Notes: generated by a model from the sequence alone, not told the origin. Positions 50,701 to 62,339 are shown, counted from the stretch's first letter. The stretch: DNA of 64,000 nt from JAGXQV01 sp964527565 (GCA_964527565.1 CAZGOY010000002.1:72956-136955); one strand, 5' to 3'. Made by a program: numbers and translations.

Positions 50701-51673
50701 GGTGGAAGTGTTCGGCGCCGCTCGCATGGAATTGCAGCGGGCCTGGTCGGAAACCACCTTTCGCCTGCAAACCCTGCGCGACAACCCGCAGTGCGCGCAA
50801 CAGGAATATGCGCGCCTGCTCGACACCGCCGACCCCGGCCTACACACTTCCCTGACGTTCGCTCCGCAGGAGAACCCGGCCGCGCCATTCATTCACACCG
50901 CCGTCCGTCCGCGCGCCGCCATCCTGCGCGAACAGGGCGTCAACGGCCAGGTGGAAATGGCCGCCGCCTTCGACCGCGCTGGCTTTGAAGCCGTGGATGT
51001 CCACATGAGCGACATCATCAGTGGGCGCGTGGCGCTGGAAAGTTTTCACGGCCTGGCGGCCTGCGGCGGTTTTTCGTATGGCGACGTGCTGGGTGCGGGT
51101 GAAGGCTGGGCAAAATCCATTCTCTTCAACCCGCGCGCCCGGGAACAGTTCGAAGCTTTCTTCCAGCGTAGCGACACCTTTGCGCTGGGGGTATGCAACG
51201 GTTGCCAGATGATGAGCAACCTGCACGACATCATTCCCGGCGCGCAGCACTGGCCGCATTTCGTGCGCAACAAGTCGGAACAGTTCGAAGCGCGTTTCGT
51301 CATGGTGGAGGTGCAGGACAGCCCATCGATCTTCCTCGACGGCATGGCCGGCAGCCGCCTGCCCATCGTCGTTGCGCACGGCGAAGGACACGCCGAATTC
51401 CGCGATGCCGCGCAACGGGCCGCCGCACAAGCCCAGGTGGCGCTACGTTACATCGACAACTTTGGAAAAGTGACGGAAACCTACCCTGCCAACCCCAATG
51501 GTTCACCCGCCGGCATCACCGGCCTGACCACTCCAGATGGACGTTTTACCATCATGATGCCGCACCCCGAGCGCGTATTCCGTAGCGTGCAGCATTCATG
51601 GCATCCCGGAATTTGGGGCGAGGACGGCCCGTGGCTACGCATGTTCCGCAACGCGCGCAAGTGGCTGGGGTAA
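47711..51673 (+). CDS. purL: Phosphoribosylformylglycinamidine synthase, long form
   Basis: Converts FGAR, glutamine and ATP to FGAM in purine synthesis. The 1320-residue single chain is the large proteobacterial type with N-terminal FGAM synthetase halves and a C-terminal glutamine amidotransferase. Visible features: GAATGSGGEIRDEGATGRGS with the ATP/substrate loop, GGGAASSMDTG, PVGKDSMSMKT, and the glutaminase nucleophile in LGVCNGCQMMSN near residue 1160, with a following HGEGHAEF for the histidine. It has tRNA genes upstream and a strong terminator downstream, so it is probably monocistronic. Confidence 0.97.
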   Translation: MLKLRGGNALSSFRLEKLYQALKTSVPEVAHIHAEYWHFAETARDLTASELSVLEKILTYGPASPVEAPEGELLLVVPRLGTISPWSSKASDIAQHCGLATLERLERGVAFYVQKHDGSPLTAAEKQVLLPLIHDRMTETVLADLDNAARLFQHAQPAPLASVDVLTGGKTALEEANRSMGLALSPDEIDYLVENFTRIGRNPTDVELMMFAQANSEHCRHKIFNADWLIDGVTQEKSLFAMIRNTHQLNPCGTVVAYSDNSSIIEGARVKRFYPDAQGAYGFVEDETHILMKVETHNHPTAISPFPGAATGSGGEIRDEGATGRGSRPKAGLTGFSVSNLNIPGFTQPWESPYGKPGRIASPLQIMLEGPIGGAAFNNEFGRPNLAGYFRTFEEEAAGEMRGYHKPIMLAGGVGNIAARHAFKEKIAPGALIIQLGGPAMLIGLGGGAASSMDTGANAENLDFDSVQRGNPEMQRRCQEVIDRCWQLGDANPIVSIHDIGAGGLSNALPELVNDAGCGGHFHLREVHNEEPGMTPMQIWCNEAQERYVLAIRAEHRALFDAICERERCPYAVLGEATAEQRLILEDRHFGNRPIDMELAVLLGKPPKMTRDVARVEKRLPPFDVTGIDLREAAFRVLRLPAVADKTFLISIGDRTVGGMTARDQFVGPWQVPVADVAVTLAGFEEYRGEAFAMGERTPLALISPAASGRMAIGEAITNIAAAAITDLGDVKLSANWMAAAGHPGEDAALYDTVRAVGMELCPQLGISIPVGKDSMSMKTVWEENGAKKSVTAPLSLIISAFAPCEDARRTLTPQLRTDAGDTDLILIDLGHGKNRLGGSALAQAYKQIGNQAPDVLTATSLKAFFNVIQKLNGENRLLAYHDRSDGGLFATLCEMQFAGHTGVTVEIGELCIERLAADAEEQDSDDDTDIEAVLPTGFTERIFGVLFNEELGAVLQVRRADTPAVMETFFAAGLRGELHVIGTLSNDDRLSITRNGVEVFGAARMELQRAWSETTFRLQTLRDNPQCAQQEYARLLDTADPGLHTSLTFAPQENPAAPFIHTAVRPRAAILREQGVNGQVEMAAAFDRAGFEAVDVHMSDIISGRVALESFHGLAACGGFSYGDVLGAGEGWAKSILFNPRAREQFEAFFQRSDTFALGVCNGCQMMSNLHDIIPGAQHWPHFVRNKSEQFEARFVMVEVQDSPSIFLDGMAGSRLPIVVAHGEGHAEFRDAAQRAAAQAQVALRYIDNFGKVTETYPANPNGSPAGITGLTTPDGRFTIMMPHPERVFRSVQHSWHPGIWGEDGPWLRMFRNARKWLG

Positions 51674-51684
51674 AGCGAAAAAGT

Positions 51685-51728
51685 ACGGCAACAAAAAAGC
51701 GGCTGAAAAGCCGCTTTTTTGTTGCCGT
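51685..51728. terminator. Bidirectional terminator between purL and pnp, 20-bp perfect stem
   Basis: ACGGCAACAAAAAAGCGGCT (51685-51704), a GAAA loop (51705-51708), and AGCCGCTTTTTTGTTGCCGT (51709-51728) form a perfect 20-bp stem. The A/T centre gives a T-run on each strand, so it can end purL and pnp transcripts alike. Confidence 0.9.
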
Positions 51729-51741
51729 AAATACTGAAGGG

Positions 51742-53859
51742 TTACTGCGGCGCAACCTCGGCAGGCCTAGCAGGTGCTTCCATCAGGGCTTTCATGGACA
51801 GGCGCAGGCGGCCCTTTTCATCGGCTTCGAGCACCTTGACGCGCACAACCTGACCTTCCTTGAGGTGGTCGGTGACGCTGTTGACGCGCTCGTGGGCAAT
51901 CTGGGAGATGTGCAGCAGACCATCCTTGCCCGGCAACACGCTGACGATAGCACCGAAATCCAGCAGTTTGAGCACGGTGCCTTCATAAGTGCGTCCGACT
52001 TCCACCTCGGCAGTGATTTCCTCGATGCGCTTCTTCGCCATTTCGCAGGCATCCAGGCCCTGACAGGCGATGTTCACCGTGCCGTCCTCGGCGATGTCGA
52101 TGGTGGTGCCGGTTTCTTCGGTCAGCGCGCGGATCACGGCGCCGCCCTTGCCGATCACGTCGCGGATCTTTTCCGGATTGATCTTCATGCTGACGATGCG
52201 CGGCGCATAAGCGGACATTTCATGGCGCGGCCCGTCGATGGACTGCTTCATGATGTTGAGGATGTGCATGCGGCCTTCGCGCGCCTGGGTCAGCGCAACC
52301 TGCATGATTTCCTTGGTGATGCCCTGGATCTTGATGTCCATCTGCAAGGCGGTGACGCCCGCTTCGGTACCGGCCACCTTGAAATCCATGTCGCCAAGGT
52401 GATCTTCGTCGCCGAGGATGTCGGTCAACACGGCAAAGCGGTTGCCATCCTTGATGAGGCCCATGGCAATACCGGCGACGTGCGCCTTCATCGGCACACC
52501 GGCATCCATCAGCGCGAGACAGCCGCCACACACCGAGGCCATCGAGCTGGAACCGTTGGATTCGGTGATTTCAGAAACCACGCGCATGGTGTAACCGAAT
52601 TCATCCGGCCCCGGCAGCGCGGCAACCAGCGCGCGCTTGGCGAGGCGGCCATGGCCGATTTCACGGCGCTTGGGCGTGCCCACGCGACCGCATTCGCCGG
52701 TGGCATAGGGCGGAAAGTTGTAATGCAGCATGAAGCGGTCTTTGTACTCCCCTTGCAGCGCGTCGATGATCTGCTCGTCGCGCCCGGTACCCAGGGTGGC
52801 AACAGCCAGCGCCTGCGTTTCGCCGCGGGTGAACAACACCGAGCCGTGGGCACGCGGCAATACGCCGGTGCGGATGGTGATGGGACGCACGGTGCGCGTG
52901 TCGCGGCCGTCGATGCGCGGCTCGCCTTGCAGAATCTGGCCGCGCACAATTTTTGCCTCAAGATCGAAAAAGACGTTCTTGATGAAGTTGACGCGGTCGG
53001 CATCGGCGCCCTCGCCAGCCACTGCGGCAATCACGCCGTCACGGATGGCGTTGACGCGCTTGTAGCGTTCCTGCTTCTGCCTGATCTGATAGGCGGCGGC
53101 AAGGTCGGCCTGCGCCAGCTCGCCGACCTTGCCGATCAGCGCCTCATCCTTGGGGGCGGGCGCCCAATCCCAGGCTTCTGCGGCGGCTTCGTCGGCCAAC
53201 TCGTTAATGGCGTTGATGGCTGCCTGCAATTGCTGGTGCCCATAAACCACGGCACCCAGCATCACGTCTTCGGGCAACTCCAGCGCTTCCGACTCAACCA
53301 TCAGCACCGCCTGTTGCGTACCGGCGACGACCAAATCCAGTTGGCTCTCATTTAACTCCGTGGCGGTGGGGTTCAGTACGTATTCGCCGTTCAAATAGCC
53401 GACGCGCGCCGCGCCGATCGGGCCGTTGAAGGGAATGCCGGAAACGGCCAGCGCAGCGGAAGCGCCGAGGACTGCGGGAATGTCCGAATCGATCTCCGGG
53501 TTGGAGGAAAGTACCGTGGCGACAATCTGCACCTCATTGTAGAAGCCCTCGGGAAACAGCGGGCGCAGGGGACGGTCAATGAGACGCGAGGTGAGAATTT
53601 CCTTTTCCGAAGGACGGCCTTCACGCTTGAAAAAACCGCCGGGAATCTTGCCGGCGGCATAGGTGCGTTCCTGATAATCCACGGTCAGCGGGAAAAAATC
53701 CTGGCCGGGTTTGGCGTTTCTGGCGCCAACTACGGTGACCAGAACCACGGTGTCGTCCATGTTTACGATGACGGCGCCACCGGACTGGCGGGCGATTTCA
53801 CCGGTTTCGAGGGTCACCTGATGACGCCCGAATGAGAAGCTTTTTTTGATCTGTTTCAA
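51742..53859 (-). CDS. pnp: Polynucleotide phosphorylase
   Basis: A 3'-5' phosphorolytic exoribonuclease, degradosome member. The 705-residue product has two RNase PH domains (first from MKQIKKSFSFGRHQVTLETG; second with TGVLPRAHGSVLFTRGETQ), a KH domain with IRDVIGKGGAVIRALTEE, and an S1 domain with GTVLKLLDFGAIVSVLPGKDGLLH. The start is TTG (53857-53859), with AGAGGA 7 bases upstream, because the family N-terminus begins exactly there; the longer open frame to 53928 lacks support. It is the last gene of the nusA operon. Confidence 0.95.
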   Translation of the reverse strand: MKQIKKSFSFGRHQVTLETGEIARQSGGAVIVNMDDTVVLVTVVGARNAKPGQDFFPLTVDYQERTYAAGKIPGGFFKREGRPSEKEILTSRLIDRPLRPLFPEGFYNEVQIVATVLSSNPEIDSDIPAVLGASAALAVSGIPFNGPIGAARVGYLNGEYVLNPTATELNESQLDLVVAGTQQAVLMVESEALELPEDVMLGAVVYGHQQLQAAINAINELADEAAAEAWDWAPAPKDEALIGKVGELAQADLAAAYQIRQKQERYKRVNAIRDGVIAAVAGEGADADRVNFIKNVFFDLEAKIVRGQILQGEPRIDGRDTRTVRPITIRTGVLPRAHGSVLFTRGETQALAVATLGTGRDEQIIDALQGEYKDRFMLHYNFPPYATGECGRVGTPKRREIGHGRLAKRALVAALPGPDEFGYTMRVVSEITESNGSSSMASVCGGCLALMDAGVPMKAHVAGIAMGLIKDGNRFAVLTDILGDEDHLGDMDFKVAGTEAGVTALQMDIKIQGITKEIMQVALTQAREGRMHILNIMKQSIDGPRHEMSAYAPRIVSMKINPEKIRDVIGKGGAVIRALTEETGTTIDIAEDGTVNIACQGLDACEMAKKRIEEITAEVEVGRTYEGTVLKLLDFGAIVSVLPGKDGLLHISQIAHERVNSVTDHLKEGQVVRVKVLEADEKGRLRLSMKALMEAPARPAEVAPQ

Positions 53860-53989
53860 GGGATTATCCTCTATTGATTGATCTGCGAGACCGCCGTGCG
53901 CAATACCGGAACGGCACCCAAGCCGCATGGGAGCCCGTGCGGCGGGTCAAGACGGCAAAGCGCTTGCGCGCCTCGCCTGGAAACGGAAA

Positions 53990-54259
53990 TTACTTGCGCA
54001 AGCCGAGGCGTTCGATCAGCGAACGGTAACGGTCGGCGCTCTTGCCCTTGAGGTAATCCAGCAACTTGCGGCGCTTGCTCACCAGCTTCAGCAACCCGCG
54101 GCGGGAATGATGATCTTTGACGTGGGTCTTGAAATGGCCGGTCAGGTCGTTGATGCGCGCGGTCATCAGGGCAACCTGCACTTCGGGGGAACCGGTATCG
54201 GCATTGGCGCGCTGATAATCCTGCACGAGCTGTGCTTTCTGGGCACTGTTTACTGACAT
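53990..54259 (-). CDS. rpsO: Ribosomal protein S15
   Basis: The 89-residue 30S subunit protein, binding 16S rRNA helix junctions. The sequence MSVNSAQKAQLVQDYQRANA, DTGSPEVQVALMTARINDLT and HHSRRGLLKLVSKRRKLLDYL is diagnostic. It lies between truB and pnp as in most proteobacteria. In relatives S15 represses its own translation through a leader structure; I have not drawn one here. Confidence 0.98.
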   Translation of the reverse strand: MSVNSAQKAQLVQDYQRANADTGSPEVQVALMTARINDLTGHFKTHVKDHHSRRGLLKLVSKRRKLLDYLKGKSADRYRSLIERLGLRK

Positions 54260-54342
54260 CTTGATCTTCTCCGAAACTCAAACATTGAAAAAAGGGCGAT
54301 TATACCTGCTATCCAGACACTTTCTCAAGCAATTCTCGATAG

Positions 54343-55251
54343 TTAGACGGCAGAATGATTGAGCAAGCGCCGCGGCGCGATTTTTCCGTCATCCAGAAAC
54401 TCGCCGACGCCCAGAAACAGACCGCCCTCCTCGTACAGGCGCACTTCTCCGTGCGCGTTCTGGCGGGGCAGCCAGACCGGGTTACCACGTTTAAGGTAAA
54501 AAGCACTATCGGCATCCAGCGTCACGCCGGGCAGATCAGCCACCAGCACATCGGGCGGTAACAGAACGGCATCGCGCTGTTCCGCGCTCATTTCGCCCAA
54601 CTGGTCGAGCGTCAGCGCGGCAGCGATGCCGAAGCGGCTGGTTGCGGTGCGCCGCAGGGCGCTCATGTGGGCGCCGCAACCCAATTTCTTGCCGATGTCC
54701 TCAGCCAGCACGCGAATGTAGGTGCCCTTGCTGCATTCCACCGTGACGCGCAGCCGCACACCTTCCAAGGCGTCCAGCACCAGCCGGTAGATCATCACAT
54801 TGCGCGGCTGGCGCTCGATTTCCACGCCCTTGCGGGCGTATTCGTACAGTGCCTTGCCCTGGTACTTGAGCGCCGAATACATGGGCGGAACCTGGCTGAT
54901 TTCGCCGGTAAAGGCTTGCAGCGCCTGTTCGATTTCGCTCTGCGTGACGTTGACTGGATGATTGCCGGTGATCTCGCCTTCGCTGTCACCGGTAGTGGTG
55001 CTCTGCCCCAGGGTAATTTCAGCCTGATAGGTCTTGTCGGCTTCAAGCAGGAACTGGGAAAATTTTGTCGCCTCGCCGAAACATACCGGCAGCAGGCCGC
55101 TCGCCACCGGATCAAGATTGCCGGTATGGCCGGCCTTGGCAGCCTGGAACAGCATCTTGGCCCTTTGCAGCGCACCGTTGGAACTGATGCCCACCGGCTT
55201 GTCCAGCAACAGCACACCGTGAACCGGACGTTTGACCCGTTTGAATTGCAA
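54343..55251 (-). CDS. truB: tRNA pseudouridine-55 synthase
   Basis: Makes pseudouridine 55 in tRNA T-loops. The 302-residue product has VLLLDKPVGISSNGALQRAK, HTGNLDPVASGLLPVCFG with the catalytic aspartate, and SALKYQGKALYEYARKG. A C-terminal PUA-like part follows (NPVWLPRQNAHGEVRLYE). It starts 5 bases after rbfA ends, in the canonical nusA operon order. Confidence 0.96.
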   Translation of the reverse strand: MQFKRVKRPVHGVLLLDKPVGISSNGALQRAKMLFQAAKAGHTGNLDPVASGLLPVCFGEATKFSQFLLEADKTYQAEITLGQSTTTGDSEGEITGNHPVNVTQSEIEQALQAFTGEISQVPPMYSALKYQGKALYEYARKGVEIERQPRNVMIYRLVLDALEGVRLRVTVECSKGTYIRVLAEDIGKKLGCGAHMSALRRTATSRFGIAAALTLDQLGEMSAEQRDAVLLPPDVLVADLPGVTLDADSAFYLKRGNPVWLPRQNAHGEVRLYEEGGLFLGVGEFLDDGKIAPRRLLNHSAV

Positions 55252-55256
55252 GACGG

Positions 55257-55619
55257 CTATTCCGCTGTTTTTCCGGCAAGTGCGGCATCGATCAGTTGCG
55301 ATAAATGCGCGCCATTTTCCACGGAAGTGTCATAGATGAAATGTAACTGGGGGGTAATGCGCAGCTTCATGCGATGCGCCACCTGCGAACGCAGAAACCC
55401 GGTGGCGCGTTGCAGGCCAACCAGCGCGTTGTCTGCTTGCCGGGCGCCGCCCAGCAAGGTGAAATAGACGTTGGCATGGGCGTAGTCGGGCGTCACATCC
55501 ACGCCGGTAAGCGTTAACATGCCGATGCGCGGGTCTTTTACTTCATGACCAATCAAATCAGCCAACTCGCGCTGGAGCTGTTCTGCGATGCGGCGGGGGC
55601 GGGAGAAATCTTTCGGCAT
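55257..55619 (-). CDS. rbfA: Ribosome-binding factor A
   Basis: A cold-shock 16S rRNA maturation factor of 120 residues. It begins MPKDFSRPRRIAEQLQRELA, then DLIGHEVKDPRIGMLTLTGVDVTPD, with HANVYFTLLG and LRSQVAHRMKLRITPQLHFI. Family length is normal. It follows infB after about 57 bases that contain an unexplained hairpin (55642-55664, GGAACCGGGA/TCCCGGCTCC). Confidence 0.96.
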   Translation of the reverse strand: MPKDFSRPRRIAEQLQRELADLIGHEVKDPRIGMLTLTGVDVTPDYAHANVYFTLLGGARQADNALVGLQRATGFLRSQVAHRMKLRITPQLHFIYDTSVENGAHLSQLIDAALAGKTAE

Positions 55620-55676
55620 GGTTTGGCTGTGGGCGGCTAGCGGGAACCGGGAAATCCCGGCTCCTCGCCGGACCCC

Positions 55677-58355
<2,679 letters not shown>

Positions 58356-58379
58356 TTTTTCAGCCTCCCATTCCCTCAA

Positions 58380-59852
58380 TCAGGCGAACCACGGCGCCCG
58401 TGCGGTCATAATCAGCTGCTTGGCACGCTCGCTGTCCATCCCGGTCATTTCCACCAGGTCATCTACTGCCAGATCCGCCAAATCCTCCATCGTCACCACG
58501 CCCTTTGATGCCAGCAGGCGGGCGGTGGCGCCATCCATCCCATCCATGTGCAACAGGTCGTCGGCCGCCTCCTCGATCTTTTCCTCGCTGGCAATCGCCT
58601 CGGTCAGCAGGGCGTTGCGTGCGCGGCTGCGTAATTCGTTGACCGTATCTTCGTCGAACGACTCGATTTCCAGCATTTCCGCCAACGGCACGTAGGCCAC
58701 TTCTTCCAGGGTGCTGAAGCCTTCCTGCACCAGAATGTCCGCCACTTCCTCATCGACATCCAGCTTCTGCATGAACAGCGCGCGGATGCTGGTGGTTTCT
58801 TCCTCGCTCTTGCGCTGCGCGTCTTCCTCGGTGAGGATGTTCAATGCCCAACCGGAAAGCTCGCCGGCGAGACGCACGTTCTGCCCACCGCGTCCAATGG
58901 CTTGGGCAAGTTGTTCCTCTTCTACCACCACATCCATGGCATGCGCTTCTTCATCGACCACGATACTGTTGATCTCGGCCGGCGCCAGTGCATTGATGAC
59001 AAATTGTGCCGGATCGGCCGACCACAACACGATATCGACGCGTTCACCCGCCAGTTCGCCGGTCACCGCCTGCACGCGCGAACCGCGCATGCCGACGCAG
59101 GTGCCGATGGGGTCGATGCGCTGATCGTTTGACTTCACCGCAATTTTTGCGCGCAAGCCCGGATCCCGCGCCGCCGCTTTGATCTCCAGCAGCCCCTCCT
59201 CGATTTCCGGCACTTCCAGCTCGAACAGCTTGACCAGGAATTCGGGAGTGGTTCGCGACAGAATCAACTGCGGCCCACGCACGTTGCGGTCGATTTTGGT
59301 CAGATAGGCGCGCACCCGGTCGCCCACCCGCAAGTTTTCCTTGGGAATCATCTGGTCGCGCGGCAGCAAGGCCTCGATACGCCCCGACTCGATGATGGCA
59401 CTGCCGCGATCCATACGCTTGATCACACCAGTAACCATATGCTCGCGGCGATCGAGAAAATCGTTGAGTATCTGTTCGCGTTCAGCCTCGCGGATTTTCT
59501 GCAGAATAACCTGCTTGGCCGCCTGGGCGCCGATGCGGCCAAATTCCACGGCCTCCAGCGGTTCCTCGACATAGCCCTCCAACTGGAGTGCGGCATCGCG
59601 CTGTTGCGCTTCGCTCAACGCGATCTGATAAGCAGGAAATTCTACGGCATCATCCGGCACTACCTGCCAGCGGCGGAAGGTTTCATATTCCCCGTTTTCG
59701 CGATTAACGCTCGCACGCACTTCGACTTCCTCGCTAAACCGCTTCTTGGTAGCGGAAGCCAAGGCGAGTTCCAGCGCACCGAAAATCACTTCTCTGGAGA
59801 CGTTCTTCTCCCGCGCCATCACATCAACCACCAGCAAAATCTCGCGACTCAT
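58380..59852 (-). CDS. nusA: Transcription termination/antitermination factor NusA
   Basis: The 490-residue product has the N-terminal RNA polymerase-binding domain (SREILLVVDVMAREKNVSREV), S1 (GVIKRMDRGSAIIESGRIEAL), two KH domains with DPIGTCVGMRGSRVQAV and GRGGQNVRLAGELSG, and two acidic helix-hairpin-helix repeats at the C-terminus as in other proteobacteria. It begins 11 bases after rimP ends. Confidence 0.96.
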   Translation of the reverse strand: MSREILLVVDVMAREKNVSREVIFGALELALASATKKRFSEEVEVRASVNRENGEYETFRRWQVVPDDAVEFPAYQIALSEAQQRDAALQLEGYVEEPLEAVEFGRIGAQAAKQVILQKIREAEREQILNDFLDRREHMVTGVIKRMDRGSAIIESGRIEALLPRDQMIPKENLRVGDRVRAYLTKIDRNVRGPQLILSRTTPEFLVKLFELEVPEIEEGLLEIKAAARDPGLRAKIAVKSNDQRIDPIGTCVGMRGSRVQAVTGELAGERVDIVLWSADPAQFVINALAPAEINSIVVDEEAHAMDVVVEEEQLAQAIGRGGQNVRLAGELSGWALNILTEEDAQRKSEEETTSIRALFMQKLDVDEEVADILVQEGFSTLEEVAYVPLAEMLEIESFDEDTVNELRSRARNALLTEAIASEEKIEEAADDLLHMDGMDGATARLLASKGVVTMEDLADLAVDDLVEMTGMDSERAKQLIMTARAPWFA

Positions 59853-59863
59853 ACCACCTCCAA

Positions 59864-60295
59864 CTAAAAATTCGGTACCAAACGCGCCTTATCGACGTTG
59901 ATCAGCTCCAGTGTCAGGGTCGCCCCATCAACCTCCAGGCTCAATACCCCGCCGTCAACGCCACGCAACACACCGGCAAAATTCTTGCGTCCGCCCTGCG
60001 GCACACGCAACCTGATTTGCGCCCTTTCGCCGCTGAAGCGGCGGTAATCTTCTTCTTTCCTCAGCGGACGATCCAGCCCCGGAGAGGACACTTCCAGACG
60101 GTCATAGTCGAAATCCATCTCGACCGCCAGCAGGCGGCTGACATGGTTGCTCACTAGCGCACAATCCTCCACCGTCACGCCATTCGTCTTATCGATGAAC
60201 AAACGTATCATGCGCCCGCGATTGGACAGCTCAAGATCAACCAGTTCATAGCCCAGGCCACTTACCACCGGCTCAAGCACCCCATACAAATCCAT
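59864..60295 (-). CDS. rimP: Ribosome maturation factor RimP
   Basis: 30S subunit maturation factor of 143 residues. It starts MDLYGVLEPVVSGLGYELVDLE, and has RLFIDKTNGVTVEDCALVSNH, LEVSSPGLDRPLRKEEDYRRF and the C-terminal KARLVPNF. I place the start at the ATG of 60293-60295; the longer open frame upstream passes through the leader and a hairpin and has no family match. First gene of the nusA operon. Confidence 0.94.
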   Translation of the reverse strand: MDLYGVLEPVVSGLGYELVDLELSNRGRMIRLFIDKTNGVTVEDCALVSNHVSRLLAVEMDFDYDRLEVSSPGLDRPLRKEEDYRRFSGERAQIRLRVPQGGRKNFAGVLRGVDGGVLSLEVDGATLTLELINVDKARLVPNF

Positions 60296-60309
60296 ACGCG
60301 CACCACAAA

Positions 60310-60333
60310 TGAAAAATGGGCTGAAAAGCCCAT
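60310..60333 (-). terminator. Hairpin with T-run between ppiD and rimP
   Basis: ATGGGCT (60316-60322), GAAA, AGCCCAT (60327-60333) form a perfect 7-bp stem; on the minus strand it is followed by TTTTTC. It lies 93 bases after ppiD ends and 21 bases before rimP starts, so it is the ppiD terminator or, if a promoter lies upstream of it, a leader attenuator of the nusA operon. Confidence 0.6.
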
Positions 60334-60425
60334 CAAAAAACTTGATAAGTTTAGCAAAAAAACGGGCAAATTGGAACATTCGGAGTGCGGAAAACACCTG
60401 CCGCACCCCTTGCCACGCACCAGAA

Positions 60426-62339
60426 TCAGCGCTCGGTTTTTTCCAGCAAGTCGCCCTTGACCTTGATGTCCGCACCTTGCCTCAAGCTGGCGACGTAGGC
60501 GGCAAAATACTCCTGCGACAAAAGGTCACGCAAACGATCAGCGTAGCCCTTGCGCTTTGCGTCATCCAACGCGCCCGGCTCAATCACACGGTTCACCCGG
60601 ATAAGCAGGAACCCACCCTTGGGGTCGGGCGCTCCGGAAAAAAACGGCAACTTGGCGACATCTGCACTGAAAATCTCGCTCACGACCGCCTCTCCCAAGC
60701 TGGCAGCAGCCTGACGCGTAACCACAATGGGCGCCCCCCACTTCAACTCTGCCACATTATTGCCTTGACGCAGTTGTTCAAGCACTTCCCCGCCTCGCTT
60801 CGCCGCCATTTCATTGGCCATGTCGCGCTGCACGCGTGCGCCCAACTCAACCGACAACTCATCCAGGGCTTTATAGCTGGCCGGCCTGAACTCCGCCACG
60901 CGCGCGGCCACCAGGGTACTGGGACGCACCTCGACCGCTTCGCTGTTGCGCTTGAGCTTGACACTTTCATCAGCAAAAACTGCCTGTAGCAACTTGCCGT
61001 TATTCAGCAACGCCACCTCTCCGCCATTCTTGCCCATCCACGGACTGGTCTGTATCTTTAGCCCCAGCGCGTCGGCAACCGGCTTAAGGCTGTCCGGCTG
61101 CTCGTAGACCAGGTTGCTGAATGTTTCGGCCACTTCGGCAAAGCGTTTACCGGCTTTCTGCTTTTTCAACTCCAGAGCAATCTCCTCACGAGATTCCGCC
61201 AATGAACGCACTTTCCCCGGCTTCACCCCGGTCAGCTTGATGACGTGAAAACCGAAGTCTGACTGCACCGGGCCGACAATCTCCCCCATCTTCATGCCAA
61301 ACACCGCATCCTCAAACGGCTTGACCATCGCGCCGCGCGCAAACATGCCGAGATCGCCGCCAGCCGCCGCCGACCCCGGATCCTGCGAATGTTTGGCTGC
61401 CAATTCGGCAAATCTCTCCGGCGAATTACTGGCGTCCTTGAACAATTGCTCCGCCTTCACCCGCGCCGCACTTTTTTCCTTTTCGCTTGCGGATGCAGCA
61501 GCCGTAATCAGGATATGACTGGCCTGGCGCTGCTCCGCCTCCTGAAACTGTTGAGCATGTTCCTCATAATATTTACCGACTTCCTCGTCGGATACGACGG
61601 CTTGCTGCGCCATGTCGTCCACTGCCAGCACCACGTAATCCAGCCGCGCCTGCTCGGGCACGCGGAAAGTTTCCTTGTGTTTCTCGTAATACGCCTTGAT
61701 CTGATCGTTGCCGACCTTGATCTGCGGAAAAAACTGCGCGGGAACGATCATTGCCTGGAGCATTTCACGCTGCTGCTCGCTGAGGCGGATATACGTATCG
61801 AGCGCAGAACGCGAAACCAGCGTGGAATTGGTCAGCCCGTCGATAAACTGCTCCGTTACCAAACCCTGCCGCAGACGCGACTCAAACGCCACGGGCGTCA
61901 TACCCTGGTTACGCAGCAGGGATTCATAACGGGACTGGGAAAATTTGCCGTTTTCCTGAAAGTCCGGGATAGCGCCAATAAAACCGGCCAGCATTTCGTC
62001 CGAGACCACCATTCCAGCCTTGGCCGCCCCACCGGTCAACAGGCGTTGTTCGACCAGATTATCAAGGATGGAGCGCCGGATTTCCGGCTTGTCCAGCATC
62101 GCCGGATCGAAGGCGTCCTTCATCACGGAACGCATGCGATCCTGCTGCTCCCTGAGCACCTGATTGAATTCCTGCTGGGAAATTTTCTGGCTATCAACTT
62201 CGGCCACAACGGCGCCATCGGCGCCCCCTCGCAGGTAGGAATCAACCCCCCACAGGGCGAACGGTATGGTAATCAGCACCAGGATAACCTTGGCAACCCA
62301 GCTTTGGGCACGGTCACGAATGACGTCCAACATAAGCAA
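60426..62339 (-). CDS. ppiD: Periplasmic folding chaperone PpiD (SurA-N and PPIC domains)
   Basis: An inner membrane-anchored periplasmic chaperone of 637 residues. It starts MLMLDVIRDRAQSWVAKVILVLITIPFALWG, a signal anchor, followed by an SurA-type N-terminal region, a parvulin domain (ASHILITAAASASEKEKS, GGDLGMFARGAMVKPFEDAVF, GFHVIKLTGV) and a second PPIC-like region. Length and order match PpiD. It is downstream of tRNA-Asp in the same orientation and 130 bases before rimP. Confidence 0.93.
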   Translation of the reverse strand: MLMLDVIRDRAQSWVAKVILVLITIPFALWGVDSYLRGGADGAVVAEVDSQKISQQEFNQVLREQQDRMRSVMKDAFDPAMLDKPEIRRSILDNLVEQRLLTGGAAKAGMVVSDEMLAGFIGAIPDFQENGKFSQSRYESLLRNQGMTPVAFESRLRQGLVTEQFIDGLTNSTLVSRSALDTYIRLSEQQREMLQAMIVPAQFFPQIKVGNDQIKAYYEKHKETFRVPEQARLDYVVLAVDDMAQQAVVSDEEVGKYYEEHAQQFQEAEQRQASHILITAAASASEKEKSAARVKAEQLFKDASNSPERFAELAAKHSQDPGSAAAGGDLGMFARGAMVKPFEDAVFGMKMGEIVGPVQSDFGFHVIKLTGVKPGKVRSLAESREEIALELKKQKAGKRFAEVAETFSNLVYEQPDSLKPVADALGLKIQTSPWMGKNGGEVALLNNGKLLQAVFADESVKLKRNSEAVEVRPSTLVAARVAEFRPASYKALDELSVELGARVQRDMANEMAAKRGGEVLEQLRQGNNVAELKWGAPIVVTRQAAASLGEAVVSEIFSADVAKLPFFSGAPDPKGGFLLIRVNRVIEPGALDDAKRKGYADRLRDLLSQEYFAAYVASLRQGADIKVKGDLLEKTER

